Numbered from the stretch's first letter, positions 1-9,404 are shown. The stretch is 64,000 bases of DNA from Nitrospira sp. BO4 (GCA_030144965.1 JAMPUU010000017.1:62001-126000); one strand, 5' to 3'. Notes: generated from the sequence alone by a model not told the origin. Numbers and translations are program-made.

Positions 1-1169
1 GTACCGCCACCAATAGGAGGGTGGCGCAACGGATAGCAGACCATATTCAGTTGTTTGATGAAGTCATGGCCAGCGACGGGAAGCACAATTTGGCCGGCGC
101 CAGAAAAAAGGTTGCTTTGGATCAGGCGTATGGAGAGGGTGGATACATCTATGCGGGGAATTCTGTGGATGACATGCATGTTTGGAGTGGCGCATCAAAA
201 GGCATCGTGGTCAATGCGTCACCAAGCGTTTTAGCCAAAGCGAAACAAGTGACGGAAATTCACGGGCACTTTCCACGCGTTCCAATAACATGGTCAGCGT
301 GGCGTCGAGTATTTCGTGTTCATCAATGGTTGAAAAACTTATTGCTCTTCGTGCCGTTGCTGGCAGCACATCGGTTCACCGAAGTACAGTTGCTGGCGCA
401 GCTTGTTGTGGCGTTTTGTTCTTTCAGTCTCTGTGCTTCGGCAGTCTATATTACGAACGATCTGCTTGATCTTGACAGTGACAGGCGACATCCCAACAAG
501 AAATATCGTCCCTTCGCATCCGGCTTGGTGCCGATACACTATGGAGTCTTATTAGTTCCGGTTTGTAGCGTGCTGAGTCTTGCGTTAGCGATCCAGATTG
601 GTAGGTATTTTACGGCATGGCTTGTAGTGTATTTCGCATTAACATTTGCCTATTCAGTAAAGCTCAAGCGGCTTGTCCTGGTGGATTGTTTGACGTTAGC
701 TGCCTTGTACACTCTGCGAGTTGTCGCAGGTGCAGCAACTATATCGATTCGGCTCTCGTTCTGGCTGCTCGCCTTCTCCGTCTTTATATTTACATCATTG
801 GCGTTCGTGAAACGGTATGCTGAATTACAAAGTTCTTTGCGAGAGGGGAAAACCCACACACATGGGCGCGGCTACTATGTGATCGATGCGCCAATTGTCG
901 AAACGCTGGGTATTGCTGCCGGGTACGCTGCGGTGTTGGTGCTCGCGCTGTACTTGCATGGGGAAAGTGCAACTACACTTTACCGTACTCCTGAATTTAT
1001 TTGGGGAGCCGTACCACTATTGATGCTCTGGATCAGCTGGATATGGTTGAAGGCGCATCGGGGACATATGCACGACGATCCGCTCGTCTTTGCCGTGAGA
1101 GACAAAGTAAGTTGGGCGGTTTTGATTGGTATGGGCATAAGCTTTGCGGCTGCGATGGTTGTCGTGTAA
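1..1169 (+). CDS. HAD-UbiA fusion prenyltransferase, 5' end missing
   Basis: The frame is open from base 3, so the true start lies before the window. The first ~75 residues resemble the end of a HAD-like domain (YAGNSVDDMHVW, then VVNAS). The rest is a polytopic UbiA-type membrane prenyltransferase. It carries the Asp-rich motif NDLLDLDSDRRHP followed by K..RPFASG, which binds Mg-diphosphate, and a second conserved stretch ending in LRVVAGA. Known relatives of this layout join a HAD phosphatase-like domain to a decaprenyl-phosphate phosphoribosyltransferase-like UbiA domain, so the enzyme probably transfers a group to or from a polyprenyl phosphate in envelope glycan synthesis. The exact substrate cannot be read from the sequence. 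Confidence 0.85.
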   Translation, partial: TATNRRVAQRIADHIQLFDEVMASDGKHNLAGARKKVALDQAYGEGGYIYAGNSVDDMHVWSGASKGIVVNASPSVLAKAKQVTEIHGHFPRVPITWSAWRRVFRVHQWLKNLLLFVPLLAAHRFTEVQLLAQLVVAFCSFSLCASAVYITNDLLDLDSDRRHPNKKYRPFASGLVPIHYGVLLVPVCSVLSLALAIQIGRYFTAWLVVYFALTFAYSVKLKRLVLVDCLTLAALYTLRVVAGAATISIRLSFWLLAFSVFIFTSLAFVKRYAELQSSLREGKTHTHGRGYYVIDAPIVETLGIAAGYAAVLVLALYLHGESATTLYRTPEFIWGAVPLLMLWISWIWLKAHRGHMHDDPLVFAVRDKVSWAVLIGMGISFAAAMVVV

Positions 1170-1209
1170 ATGCAACCTGCATCGATTGCGATCGCTTCAC
1201 CGTTCTCGA

Positions 1210-1450
1210 CTGGGCAAGGCGCCGGATATAGCCCGGCAGTTCTCCTACACGCTAGTATCAGATTTCTGCCTCGATACGGTGCAGAAGACCATCGCCCTGT
1301 ATGGCATCCCAACCATCTTCAATGCCGACCAAGGTGCGTCAGTCCACCAGCCATGAGTTTATGGGGCGCTTTAATCACAACGACCTTCAATGAGCATGGG
1401 ATTAAAAAAGGCTGCTGGGTAGCATCTGTTGGTGGAACGCCGCAAGGGAA
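1210..1450 (+). pseudogene. decayed IS3-type transposase fragment
   Basis: Frame-broken reading recovers pieces of an rve/DDE integrase core: TVQKTIALYGIPTIFNADQG, then (after a frameshift) QSTSHEFMGRFN, then an EHGI-like piece followed by VGGT. The order matches IS3/IS150 OrfB, where the N.DQG.QFTS segment contains the second catalytic Asp. Stops and frameshifts separate the pieces, both flanks of the gene are gone, and I see no terminal inverted repeats. It fills the gap between the UbiA gene and the next membrane protein. Confidence 0.7.
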
Positions 1451-1540
1451 CCAAGGTCAGAGGGCCTCTTTGGATCGTGTCTCGTTGATGCAGGGCTCAT
1501 CAATTTCGCAGGGGTATTCTCAGACAGAAATAATCAAACC

Positions 1541-2758
1541 ATGAGCCTTTTTAAATTCTCCCCATCAACGTTCTCAATTGGTGCGTGCTGGTTTCTGACC
1601 TCTGTGGTCTTTTACACACTGAATATTGCGCAACTAGCACCACTATTCTTTAGTGATGAAGCACAGGTCGCACTGGTGGGGAATGATGGCTCGTTTTTTG
1701 GGGCCGATACGGTCGAAATCGCCGACGCTATGCGAGCGTTGACTGTAAATGGAGATATGCGCAAACACCCGTTGTTTTCGATAGTGACCGCGCCGATGGT
1801 TGATGCTGTAGGATGGCTATTTAGGATTGACGAGAATCGGTCAGTTATCGTGACTCTTGGTCTAATATCAGCAGGTAATGTCACTTTCGCATGGTGGATA
1901 CTGAGTCAATTTGCAGTATCAAAGACGCTTGGTCTGGCACTATCTGTGATGTACGGATTAATGTTTAGCAATCTGACATTTTTCAGCATTCCTGAGACAT
2001 ATTCATTATCTGGTTTGGCGGTCGAAGCCTATGTATGCTTGTTGCTTGCGCTTGGAAATAAACGAACTGGTCGTAGTGCTGTGTTGCTTGGGACGGCAGC
2101 AGGGTTTGCTGGGTTACTCAATCCACCTTTGTTATCCCTCTCACTGGTGGGTATTGTTTATGGATGGAACTGGGGAAGAGAGAAGGAAGCCCTCCGTTAC
2201 GGAATTCTGACAATCGTAGTGGCATGCTTAGTGTTTTGCCTGCCATATGCGTTAGTTTACGGGCGTTCAATCCTGGGCTTTTCTCGAGATTACGCAAACC
2301 ATTATGCCTCTCTCAGCAACCTGTTGGAAGTAGAGAAGGTGGCTTCTGTAGCGGTAAGTTTCTTCCTCTTTTCAGTAGTGAGCCCGGTGGTTTCGTTGGC
2401 TGGCAATATTTCTCTTCCTCAGCTACTTGGCTATGTTAATAATCCTATTGCTGCGGCGACCTTGATTTTCTATCTCGTTATTGGCGTTGTCGCAATAGGA
2501 CAAGCCATCCGTTGTTCCGACGCGTTGGTGTTACCGATAGCCATCTGGGTATTGACCATGTTGGCGTTCTACGTGTTCTTTAATCCAAGAGAAGGGTTCT
2601 TATATTCGTCGCAAGTATTATTCCCATTGACTATGTTGGCAGCGAGGGGATTAGCCAAGATACCGTTGGCAGATCACTATAAAGCTGCTTTGGTCGCAAT
2701 CTTGTCGGTACTGTTGGGGCTAAATAACCTTCCCGTGCTCTATGGTCAAGCAATGTAA
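1541..2758 (+). CDS. multi-pass membrane protein, glycosyltransferase-like
   Basis: This 405-residue protein has about ten hydrophobic segments across its whole length. A first membrane span is followed by an acidic loop with DEAQVALVGNDG and then by MRKHPLFSIV. A luminal loop with acidic residues followed by H.P is typical of GT-C membrane glycosyltransferases (PMT/ArnT/DUF2029 type), but I see no decisive motif, so the function is inferred only from topology and from its position next to a UbiA enzyme. Its 3' end overlaps the readthrough frame of the thermonuclease pseudogene on the other strand. Confidence 0.7.
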   Translation: MSLFKFSPSTFSIGACWFLTSVVFYTLNIAQLAPLFFSDEAQVALVGNDGSFFGADTVEIADAMRALTVNGDMRKHPLFSIVTAPMVDAVGWLFRIDENRSVIVTLGLISAGNVTFAWWILSQFAVSKTLGLALSVMYGLMFSNLTFFSIPETYSLSGLAVEAYVCLLLALGNKRTGRSAVLLGTAAGFAGLLNPPLLSLSLVGIVYGWNWGREKEALRYGILTIVVACLVFCLPYALVYGRSILGFSRDYANHYASLSNLLEVEKVASVAVSFFLFSVVSPVVSLAGNISLPQLLGYVNNPIAAATLIFYLVIGVVAIGQAIRCSDALVLPIAIWVLTMLAFYVFFNPREGFLYSSQVLFPLTMLAARGLAKIPLADHYKAALVAILSVLLGLNNLPVLYGQAM

Positions 2759-3219
2759 ATAGATGTTCCACGAAATAGCTGATATCTACTCCATAAACCC
2801 TTTCTCGCTAAGCGTGCATCATTCTCCAATTCTTCAAGGACCATATCACCTGGAGCATATTTCCTATACCATCAACACCAGCCGCCTTTGACTAATTCGT
2901 GGTTCAGGTTGCCACCATTGGGCAAGACCACGTTGGCGAGAGTTCGTCCATACCGATCATTGCCATCACTTTTCACAGTCACATTTTGGCCAAAGCTCAA
3001 TGCAGACGTGGCTTGCTTAGCCCGGTGGCCAAAAGCCTGCTTCTTCTCAGGGCAATCGATACCACTGAGGCGGATACGTTCAGCTTTTCTGTTGTGTAAC
3101 ACTTCGATAGTGTCACCGTCTTTGACGGAGACTACACGTCCTATGAACTCGCTTGCATGGGATGGCGAAGTGAATAGAAAGAGCAGAAAGATAGGAAGAA
3201 TGTAGCGACGAATAGCCAC
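2746..3219 (-). pseudogene. thermonuclease copy 1, broken by an in-frame TGA
   Basis: It starts MAIRRYILPIF with a signal peptide (cleavage near SHA-SE). A staphylococcal-nuclease fold follows with VKDGDTIEVLH, ERIRLSGIDCPE and DRYGRTLA. The intact paralogue at 24,743-25,249 reads GWCWWYRKYAP, but here the second Trp codon is TGA (2,872-2,874). The frame stays open beyond it (WYRKYAP..., ...LARKGLW), so this is a single nonsense change followed by a diverged C-terminus. The ORF without readthrough is 115 residues (2,872-3,219). It would lack the last strand and helix, so it is probably inactive, but it still keeps the Arg/Asp/Glu active-site region. Confidence 0.8.
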
Positions 3220-3466
3220 CCTTTAGATGTACCTGAAAGACAGCTATTACACCACTCCGAGGTTGATCGGCACACCCCCACCCCCGTTTAGCCAGGGACC
3301 CATATTGGGTTTGCAACATCAGGACAAAGGGATGCGAGGGGAATGTGTGAACCGCTTTTTAACTCTGCAGACGTGTCAAGGACCTTTCCCCCCATTTGAC
3401 TAGGAGAACACTTAGCAGTTAAGGTTATCTGTTAGTATCAAATTGTCCAACAAAGGGAGAGGCTTA

Positions 3467-3640
3467 ATGAATACTATCGTAATCGTAGTACTGGCGCTCG
3501 TATTGCTTGCCGTCCTTCCGTTTTGGCCTTACAGTGCGGACTGGAGCTACAAGGCCAGCGGTGGGGTGGGTTTTCTCCTAGCGATTCTCGTTTTGCTGAC
3601 GCTGTCCGGTCGGTCGAAGTCCGCCGCTCAAAAGTCGTAA
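3467..3640 (+). CDS. DUF3309 small membrane protein
   Basis: This is a 57-residue protein starting MNTIVIVVLAL. It has a first membrane span, then the family signature LPFWPYSADWSYKASGGVGF, a second span and a short basic tail. ATG 3467 is chosen over the upstream in-frame TTG because AAAGGGAGAGG lies at the right distance. DUF3309 proteins are small inner-membrane proteins of unknown function. The gene stands alone between two broken thermonuclease copies. Confidence 0.8.
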   Translation: MNTIVIVVLALVLLAVLPFWPYSADWSYKASGGVGFLLAILVLLTLSGRSKSAAQKS

Positions 3641-3680
3641 TACGAGCGGGCTAGAGATCAACGAGACTAGTATGACTAAT

Positions 3681-3703
3681 CCGAAACAACCACTCTGTTT
3701 CGG
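3681..3703. other. perfect 8-bp inverted repeat (hairpin)
   Basis: CCGAAACA and TGTTTCGG are separated by 7 bases, about 40 bases after the DUF3309 stop codon. It could end that transcript, but no T-run follows, so a standard intrinsic terminator is not certain. Confidence 0.45.
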
Positions 3704-3814
3704 CAGACCGTTCTAGGCCGTGTGTGCATAGAGGATCGGCAGGTATTTAACTGCCAGATCATACAAGGTTATGGTGCTGGGGAGACGATTACATCTGCAA
3801 CCTGATTCGCTTCG

Positions 3815-4012
3815 TCAACCAAAGGCTTGTTTCTTCTCAGGGCAATCGATGCCAGTGAGGCGGATACGTTCAGCTCTCTTGTTGTGTAGAACCTCGATGG
3901 TGTCACCGTCCTTTACGGCAATCACCTGACCTATGAACTCGCTTGCATGGGATGGAGAAATGTTTACAAGGAGCAAAAGGATAGGGAGGATGTAGCGAGC
4001 CATGGACATCAT
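3815..4012 (-). pseudogene. thermonuclease copy 2, truncated after one third
   Basis: The start MARYILPILLLL (probable ATG at 4003), the signal peptide and VKDGDTIEVLHN...RLTGIDCPEKKQAFG match the intact thermonuclease. Immediately after KKQAFG the frame meets a stop and the downstream DNA is unrelated. Only the first two strands of the fold remain, so no nuclease can form. The ~100 bases upstream (a pyrimidine-rich stretch with an 8-C run, then GGGTCCTATATGGGGTTTG) resemble the upstream region of copy 1, so promoter and gene were duplicated together. Confidence 0.75.
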
Positions 4013-4133
4013 TTAGATGTAGCTGAATTACCCCATATTTGCATCCACAGCATGAGTGGCTCACCCCCCCCACCGGCCTAGGCAATGGGTCCTATATGGG
4101 GTTTGTAACACCAGGACAAAAGGAGTCCCCCTT

Positions 4134-4742
4134 CTAGGGCGCAATCTGTAATGTGAAGGGAGGCACGTATAATGTACTCAGATCTCCAATGGCTATTGCT
4201 TCAATTGCGTCCACAAGGGTTATGGCGGCTGGTTGGCATTCGGCAAAGATTCTTCCTGTCCCATCGAAACGGGTAGAGGACAGAGGAGATATCGTTGTCG
4301 CATTCGCGGCGATGTTCGGCAAATAGGCGACATTGGAGCTAGGATGAACGCCTAGCGACGGAAACAACCGGGCACCAATATTTATTTTCTGTTGTGAGAA
4401 ATACGCCTGACCTGTGCAATTCGCTCCAGTGAAGTAAAGCTCTATATTGCCGTAAGAGCGGCTTTTGTCCACGGTCACGACAAAGGATTGTCCATTAACC
4501 AGTAATGCAACATCTGCATAAATGAGGGGAAGATCCTCGGTGCCACTTCCTCGACGAAACGTTCCAAGTAATTGTCCGACAGTTTTGCCCGTTGAATCTA
4601 CTATTCTTGTCTCCTCAGCTGTAGGCTTACCTGGTGAACCTTTCGCGGCGGAGAGCATAGAGGTATCTGTGAGCACATACCCAAAGCAAATCATTCCAGC
4701 GATTATTACCAGCCTTAAACTCGTCCCGTTGAAATTCGACAT
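4134..4742 (-). CDS. secreted hypothetical protein
   Basis: This encodes 202 residues starting MSNFNGTSLRLVIIAGM. The start is chosen because GGAGGGCA precedes it. A hydrophobic N-terminus (SLRLVIIAGMICFGYVLT) suggests export. The body (TRIVDSTGKTVGQLLG...VVTVDKSR...IELYFTGANCTG) looks like a beta-rich secreted domain. I do not recognise a family. A 49-base gap separates it from the upstream lipoprotein gene on the same strand, so the two may be co-transcribed. Confidence 0.6.
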   Translation of the reverse strand: MSNFNGTSLRLVIIAGMICFGYVLTDTSMLSAAKGSPGKPTAEETRIVDSTGKTVGQLLGTFRRGSGTEDLPLIYADVALLVNGQSFVVTVDKSRSYGNIELYFTGANCTGQAYFSQQKINIGARLFPSLGVHPSSNVAYLPNIAANATTISPLSSTRFDGTGRIFAECQPAAITLVDAIEAIAIGDLSTLYVPPFTLQIAP

Positions 4743-4791
4743 GGCATTGCCCTCCAAAGTGAGATGTAATGTAGAAAGCAAACAGCTCTAC

Positions 4792-5493
4792 TCACTTGCT
4801 GATACATCCCCATTGTTTCACTGACCCGTCGCTTGCAGCTTCAACCCAAGTTGCGCCTTTCTCAACTAGACATGCTGCACGATGCATTGCGGCCTGAGTG
4901 AGGATTGGGTATGCGATTTCGGGGTCTGTAACGCCTTCGGTCAAAGTCGAGCTGCCACTCCATTTGATCTCTCCCGTCTCGACGCTGACTGCTCTTACCG
5001 ACACCCTTGGGCGGTGGACCATAACAGAAGCGGGCGGGGGAGGAGGGACATATTGCGGATTTGCCGCCGCCATACCTGAAAAGACACGATAAAGGGTCCC
5101 AGGTGATGGTGTAACACTGTCACTTCTTTCTGTTGTCTCAACAAAGAGGATTGAATCCGCACCTGCGATTCTTCCTACCTTTAATAAGTTTGTCTCGTCT
5201 GCACCATGAATCAAGGAAACCTTAAGTTCATCAATAATCTCACGAAGACGCGCTCTCTCGACTACGGAAGTGCCATTGGCCTGAAAGACTTCAATTGCGC
5301 TATTCACCGCTCCTTGATGATCACCCCAAACCACATACCTGCTCCGCGGTCTGTTCTTTGTTTTAACAAGTTCATCGTCCGTCAACTGCAGGTGTGAGCC
5401 TGTTGTAATAGTTCGAACAACTCTTGTCTCCGAACAACTACTTGCCAACGTAGCCATGAAGACCCCAACACAGAACCAGATTACTTTTTTCAT
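4792..5493 (-). CDS. CsgG-like lipoprotein
   Basis: This 233-residue protein starts MKKVIWFCVGVFMATLASSC, a lipoprotein signal with Cys at the lipobox. ATG 5493 is chosen because AGGGAGA lies ~9 bases upstream; upstream in-frame codons are noncoding in character. The middle (SVVERARLREIIDELK, then LLKVGRIAGADSILFVE) matches the CsgG/LpoB-like fold, in which an outer-membrane-linked lipoprotein assembles into a periplasmic complex. A Pro-rich linker (QYVPPPPPAS) precedes the last strands. No curli genes are nearby, so the role is unknown. Confidence 0.7.
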   Translation of the reverse strand: MKKVIWFCVGVFMATLASSCSETRVVRTITTGSHLQLTDDELVKTKNRPRSRYVVWGDHQGAVNSAIEVFQANGTSVVERARLREIIDELKVSLIHGADETNLLKVGRIAGADSILFVETTERSDSVTPSPGTLYRVFSGMAAANPQYVPPPPPASVMVHRPRVSVRAVSVETGEIKWSGSSTLTEGVTDPEIAYPILTQAAMHRAACLVEKGATWVEAASDGSVKQWGCISK

Positions 5494-5639
5494 TGAATGC
5501 ATCTCCCTGAACAACACGAACGCTGTTCTAAAGGCGCTCTGTCCTGTGGGTAAGCACACGCTTTCAGGAGCAGGCCGATCCCCCATGAGAAATGGTGGTG
5601 TATTGTAAGAGTCGGGGCAGGTACACGCAAGGAGGTAGA

Positions 5640-5900
5640 GTAGGCAATTTACCTCCCCCCCTTCTCCCATATTGACCCTGCCTACAAACCCTGTAACCAT
5701 TGGTACATGTCCTATGACGCCAACCGAGTGGACAGGCTAGATATCCAGTTCTATGTGATACCCGCTACGAGCTACAGTCGAATGGATTTTTGAAGAGCTT
5801 GAGCGAATCACTGGTGCCGGACGAATACTAGGATCGATGTTCGAATCTATCCCTTTGGCGGTCTGATTCGGGATCTGGCCGCGTTCCTATACACCTGTTG
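5640..5900 (+). pseudogene. decayed copy of the 21,969-22,337 gene
   Basis: Reading the plus strand gives DPAYKPCNHWYMSYDANRVD, then RLDIQFYVIPATSY, a stop, and (after lost sequence) RIYPFGGLIRDLA. These are the same segments, in the same order, as the intact minus-strand gene near 22 kb (HWFMAYDANRVDRLDIQFYV and IYPFGGLIRDM). The centre is deleted and frame-broken. It overlaps the untranslated leader of the CsgG-like gene on the opposite strand. Confidence 0.75.
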
Positions 5901-6032
5901 AGCCACACCTCATGGAAGACAATCCAATACATAATGTCCTCGGGCAGAGTAACGTATCCCTTCCTAGGCGGTTGTTCCAGTAGCGCGACTTACCGAGATT
6001 AGTGTATTTCTACGCCCCTCAATGGGGCATCC

Positions 6033-6668
6033 ATGACTCCACAAACGGTTCTCCTGGCTGAGACTGATCAGCACACCCTCAATAGTCTTCCTCCGATCCT
6101 GTTTGACCACATTCCACATCTCTCCATCGAGATCTGCACGTCCCCAGACGAACTCGCTCGCAACCTGAGCACTGTCGCGTTTGATGCCATTGCGATATGC
6201 CCTCTGCTGGTCCCGCACTTTCGTTTCTATCGAAACAAAAACCACCCTCGCTTGCTCGCTCCACTGATTATCACCGTTTCGGAGAAGGATCTCACCTTGG
6301 CCCATGCCGTCCTGGAGGGTGATGCCTTTGATCTGATCATCAAACCCATCGTTGCCACCGACGCTGCTCACACGGTTCGACTGGCGCTCTGGCAAAACAA
6401 GTTATTGAAGTTGCTGGCATCGCGAGAAAGAAGAGAATCTCAATTCCGGGAACACATCGAGCAGTTTCCTCCTGATTCGAAGGCGTTCGAAGAATTTCTA
6501 TACCTGCTTGACTCCATCCATGGGGCACTCAATACGAGTTCGTGTCTTCTTGAGAGGATGGAGCAGGAGAGCTCCCTGTTCGATATGGCTTCCACCCTTG
6601 AACGAGTCACGAAGCGGAGGGCGCTGGACCGGCTCATCCATATGTACAAACCAGGTCCGGCGCATTAG
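6033..6668 (+). CDS. receiver-domain-like protein
   Basis: This encodes 211 residues. Residues ~5-110 follow a CheY-like pattern: TVLLAETDQHTL at the start, VAFDAIAICPLL where the phospho-acceptor strand should be, LLAPLIITVSEKD, and FDLIIKPI with the conserved Lys-Pro. The usual phosphorylatable Asp is not at its normal place (AIAICP instead of a D-containing strand), so it may be a pseudo-receiver. A helical C-terminus (SRERRESQFREHIEQF) follows without a recognisable output domain. It is a single gene with no adjacent kinase. Confidence 0.65.
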   Translation: MTPQTVLLAETDQHTLNSLPPILFDHIPHLSIEICTSPDELARNLSTVAFDAIAICPLLVPHFRFYRNKNHPRLLAPLIITVSEKDLTLAHAVLEGDAFDLIIKPIVATDAAHTVRLALWQNKLLKLLASRERRESQFREHIEQFPPDSKAFEEFLYLLDSIHGALNTSSCLLERMEQESSLFDMASTLERVTKRRALDRLIHMYKPGPAH

Positions 6669-6749
6669 CGTTCAACTTCGGAGCTTGGCAAGATCCTCAG
6701 AGGTAAAGGCCCCAACGACCATTCAGGCACTGGTGGAGATGCTATGAAG

Positions 6750-7265
6750 TTAGGATGCTGCCGGCTTCCCCCTCTTCCTCGCTCTATAGTTCGCTTTGGC
6801 GACCGTGAGCGCACATTTCGGGGAGCAGTATTTCTTCTTCCTCTTCGCGAGAAACAACTCCTTACACTTGTCCCTGAGGCACAATCGATAGTGCCGAGCG
6901 AGGCATTCCATGGCAATCGTGAGCACAAACCCGTCATGTGGAGACACATCCTGACGACCATAAGCAAAAGTTATTCGGCCATCCAAGAGTTCCCATGAAC
7001 GTTGTCCCACAAACTTGGTCTGTGTGCGACCCAAGGTTTTCAATTTCGTGAGGGCCTGCTGCAGTTTGTGAACCGAGATACCGTGAGCAGTCGCGAACCG
7101 GGTAGCATCGTCTCGCGACAACCCTTCACCCTCTAAAAACACTGCCCAGTCGGATTCTAGGGCTGTCTTCTGCTCAGGAGACAACTCGGTGATCGGTCGG
7201 GATGTCGTTATTTGGGCCAACAGCCATTGGGCTCTGGCCTTAGAAGGTGTTCCTACCGGTTCCAC
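6750..7265 (-). CDS. protein with C-terminal zinc finger, CGNR-like
   Basis: This encodes 171 residues. The N-terminal ~110 residues are helical (SPEQKTALESDWAVFLEGEGL...). The end holds C-x4-C-x10-C-x3-C (CLRDKC...YCSPKCA) followed by a very basic helix (KANYRARKRGKP). This order resembles CGNR-type zinc fingers of bacterial DNA-binding proteins. A regulator is likely; targets are unknown. It is transcribed away from the AT-rich region that starts the mobile module. Confidence 0.6.
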   Translation of the reverse strand: MEPVGTPSKARAQWLLAQITTSRPITELSPEQKTALESDWAVFLEGEGLSRDDATRFATAHGISVHKLQQALTKLKTLGRTQTKFVGQRSWELLDGRITFAYGRQDVSPHDGFVLTIAMECLARHYRLCLRDKCKELFLAKRKKKYCSPKCALTVAKANYRARKRGKPAAS

Positions 7266-7609
7266 AATTACCCGTCTTCCTATTTCGGAGGCCTAGATTC
7301 CCAATTTGTCCATATATAACTACATTTATCCATACCACATGTTGTTTTGATTCTGCCAGATATATGACTGTAAGTTATTGTAAATACACATGTATAATAA
7401 AACAACCCCGTTTTTGATCTAAAATGCGTATAATACAGGTATAGAAGTTGCTTGCGCAGGCATCGCCTCCAGGTGACCGAGCTTCATAAGTCCCCTGGTT
7501 TCTCTAGTCCCGAATAGACAGCGTCATGCCATGGCAGATAGACCCCGATTTGGGCGCGCCATTGGTGTGTGAATTTCTTAAATCAATTCTTCATCCAAAG
7601 GAGACATAT
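7266..7609. promoter_or_regulatory. AT-rich divergent intergenic region
   Basis: This 344-base stretch between two divergent genes is much richer in A/T than its surroundings. It holds two TATAAT matches on the plus strand (about 7,393 and 7,429) that could serve the ATPase gene, but good -35 boxes are not evident. The ATPase start at 7,610 is preceded by AAAGGAGA. The composition change fits the left edge of a transferred module. Confidence 0.4.
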
Positions 7610-8941
7610 ATGAAAGAGTTTCGTGTAATCAGCCAAACGGGCTCAGCGATTGTGGGCCCCGACATCTCAGAAGTCCGTCGTGTGGTGCAGAAGCATTTCC
7701 CCTCACTGTGGCCAGCTGTAGAAGCGTGCCTCTCGACGTGTGCCACGCTCCTGCTTAAAGACAATGCCAACCCCGTCACCATGATCGTCATGGGGCCTGC
7801 CTCATCGGGAAAGACGACGGTGACCAATATGTTTGCGGGGGCGCAATTCAACGATAAACCGCTCTGTTATCGCTCGGACAGTTTCACGGCTGCCGCCTTT
7901 GTCAGCCACTCGGCCCAGCTCACGAAAGAACAACTGGAGAAAATTGATCTCCTCCCCAAGATCAAAGATAAGGTCTTGGTGACTCCAGAATTGGCCCCGA
8001 TTTTTCGAGGAGATCAAGATGAGTTGGTCAAACGGTTCTCGGTTTTGACCCGCGTACTGGATGGTCAAGGTTTAAAGACAGACAGTGGGGTGCACGGGGA
8101 TCGCGGGTATGAAGGAGACTATGTCTTTGCATGGATCGGAGCGACGACGCCAATTGAGGGGCAAATATGGAAAGTGATGGCCCAATTGGGCAGCCGATTA
8201 TTTTTCCTGCTTTTGGATGCAGGAAGCTTCTCATCCCCTAAAGACATACTCGAAGACCTCGTTGGCTCGCTTCACGGGGAGGTTCCTTATACCGTCAAAT
8301 TACAGGAATGCAAAGGTGTCGTCGGGGATTACCTCACTCACCTTTTTGCACGCTACGGAGGACCCCGCCAAGTGGAGTGGGACTCCTCCCAGAACCCTAT
8401 ACATGTTCTTGAGGGAATAGCCCAATGTGCCATGCTCTTGGCCCACATGCGGACACCTTATGAACCCGATAGCAAGCCGTCACACGAAACGGCTCATCGC
8501 GCGAATACGATCCTCTACAATCTTGCTAGAGGCCGTGCCCTCACGTACGGACGGACTCAGCTGAACACTGACGATGTTCCCATGGTAGCTCAAGTGGCCT
8601 TGTCATCCATGCCACGTGACCGCCGAACGATATGGATGGCTCTGGCTCGGCAGGAAGGGAGGCCCTTAACGGTTCAGCAGGTCGCAACCGTGCTCGAAGT
8701 CAGTCGGCATACCGCAGAGGACCGCATGACAGAAATGGAATGGCTTGGCTGTATGGTCTTTGACAAACCAGGCAACGGTAAAGAGTCAACACTTAGGGTG
8801 CGTCCAGAATGGACGTGGTTTGTAACAGGCCAAGGGGCTGGGCTCCTGCTCGGTACAACCTGGCAAAATTCTGGGGGTGAGTCCGAAGCTGGCACTGAAT
8901 CATCTATTACAAATCCAGAAAATGAGAAAGAGAAACGATAA
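7610..8941 (+). CDS. AAA+-like ATPase with C-terminal winged helix
   Basis: This encodes 443 residues from ATG 7610 (AAAGGAGA upstream); the longer frame from 7,526 lacks a ribosome site. Walker A is GPASSGKTT near residue 70, a probable Walker B strand is KVLVTPE, and a sensor-like strand is VFAWIGATTP. The last ~110 residues (RTIWMALARQEGRPLTVQQV, then TVLEVSRHTAEDRMTEM) form a winged helix. This is the plan of replicative ATPases or helicases of small integrative elements, but I cannot name a family. It heads a plus-strand run with three HTH genes and integrase A. Confidence 0.65.
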   Translation: MKEFRVISQTGSAIVGPDISEVRRVVQKHFPSLWPAVEACLSTCATLLLKDNANPVTMIVMGPASSGKTTVTNMFAGAQFNDKPLCYRSDSFTAAAFVSHSAQLTKEQLEKIDLLPKIKDKVLVTPELAPIFRGDQDELVKRFSVLTRVLDGQGLKTDSGVHGDRGYEGDYVFAWIGATTPIEGQIWKVMAQLGSRLFFLLLDAGSFSSPKDILEDLVGSLHGEVPYTVKLQECKGVVGDYLTHLFARYGGPRQVEWDSSQNPIHVLEGIAQCAMLLAHMRTPYEPDSKPSHETAHRANTILYNLARGRALTYGRTQLNTDDVPMVAQVALSSMPRDRRTIWMALARQEGRPLTVQQVATVLEVSRHTAEDRMTEMEWLGCMVFDKPGNGKESTLRVRPEWTWFVTGQGAGLLLGTTWQNSGGESEAGTESSITNPENEKEKR

Positions 8942-9041
8942 GCACTCAACCCGTAAAAATTGCCAGGTTGAGGTGGGAACGATGGAGAGGCCTCACCTAG
9001 GCTGTCTGGATAACCTTAATAAAGCCATAGGAGACTATGAC

Positions 9042-9239
9042 ATGACACGTTCAGTAACAGAGACCGAGAACATACAGACAGATCGTTACCTGAGTGAGCC
9101 TGATCTAGCCAAGCACCTCGGCTATAGCTCCTCCACGATTCGACGTTTCAGGAAGAAAGGGCTTCCCTGAGTAGGGAAGGACCGCCTGAGGCGGTATCAC
9201 CTGGGATTGGTACTGAAATGGCTCAATGAGCGGAAATAG
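9042..9239 (+). pseudogene. HTH (excisionase-like) gene with in-frame TGA
   Basis: ATG 9042 opens MTRSVTETENIQTDRYLSEP, then LAKHLGYSSSTIRRFRKKGLP, a MerR/excisionase-type helix-turn-helix. A TGA at 9,168-9,170 stops it after 42 residues. The frame continues (VGKDRLRRYHLG...LKWLNERK) to TAG 9,239, which is the expected second half of this domain. The upstream ATPase stop is ~100 bases away. As sequenced, the product would lack the wing. Confidence 0.7.
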
Positions 9240-9404
9240 TGTCTGGGCTTATCTGGCTTGGTCTGGGTCCGCAATTTATAAATCGGCCTGACAGTGATGG
9301 GTTCTACATCCCGCTTGGGAATTTACAAAAAGAGTGGAAATAGCACATTTAGTAATTTCAATACGTTGTGAAGCAGACATCCAACAGATGAAAGGAAGGT
9401 ATGA

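Noticed and set aside
2872-2874. TGA in thermonuclease copy 1 as a selenocysteine codon
   Set aside because: The aligned residue is Trp, not Cys; the C-terminus has also diverged, and no SECIS-like hairpin is apparent after it.
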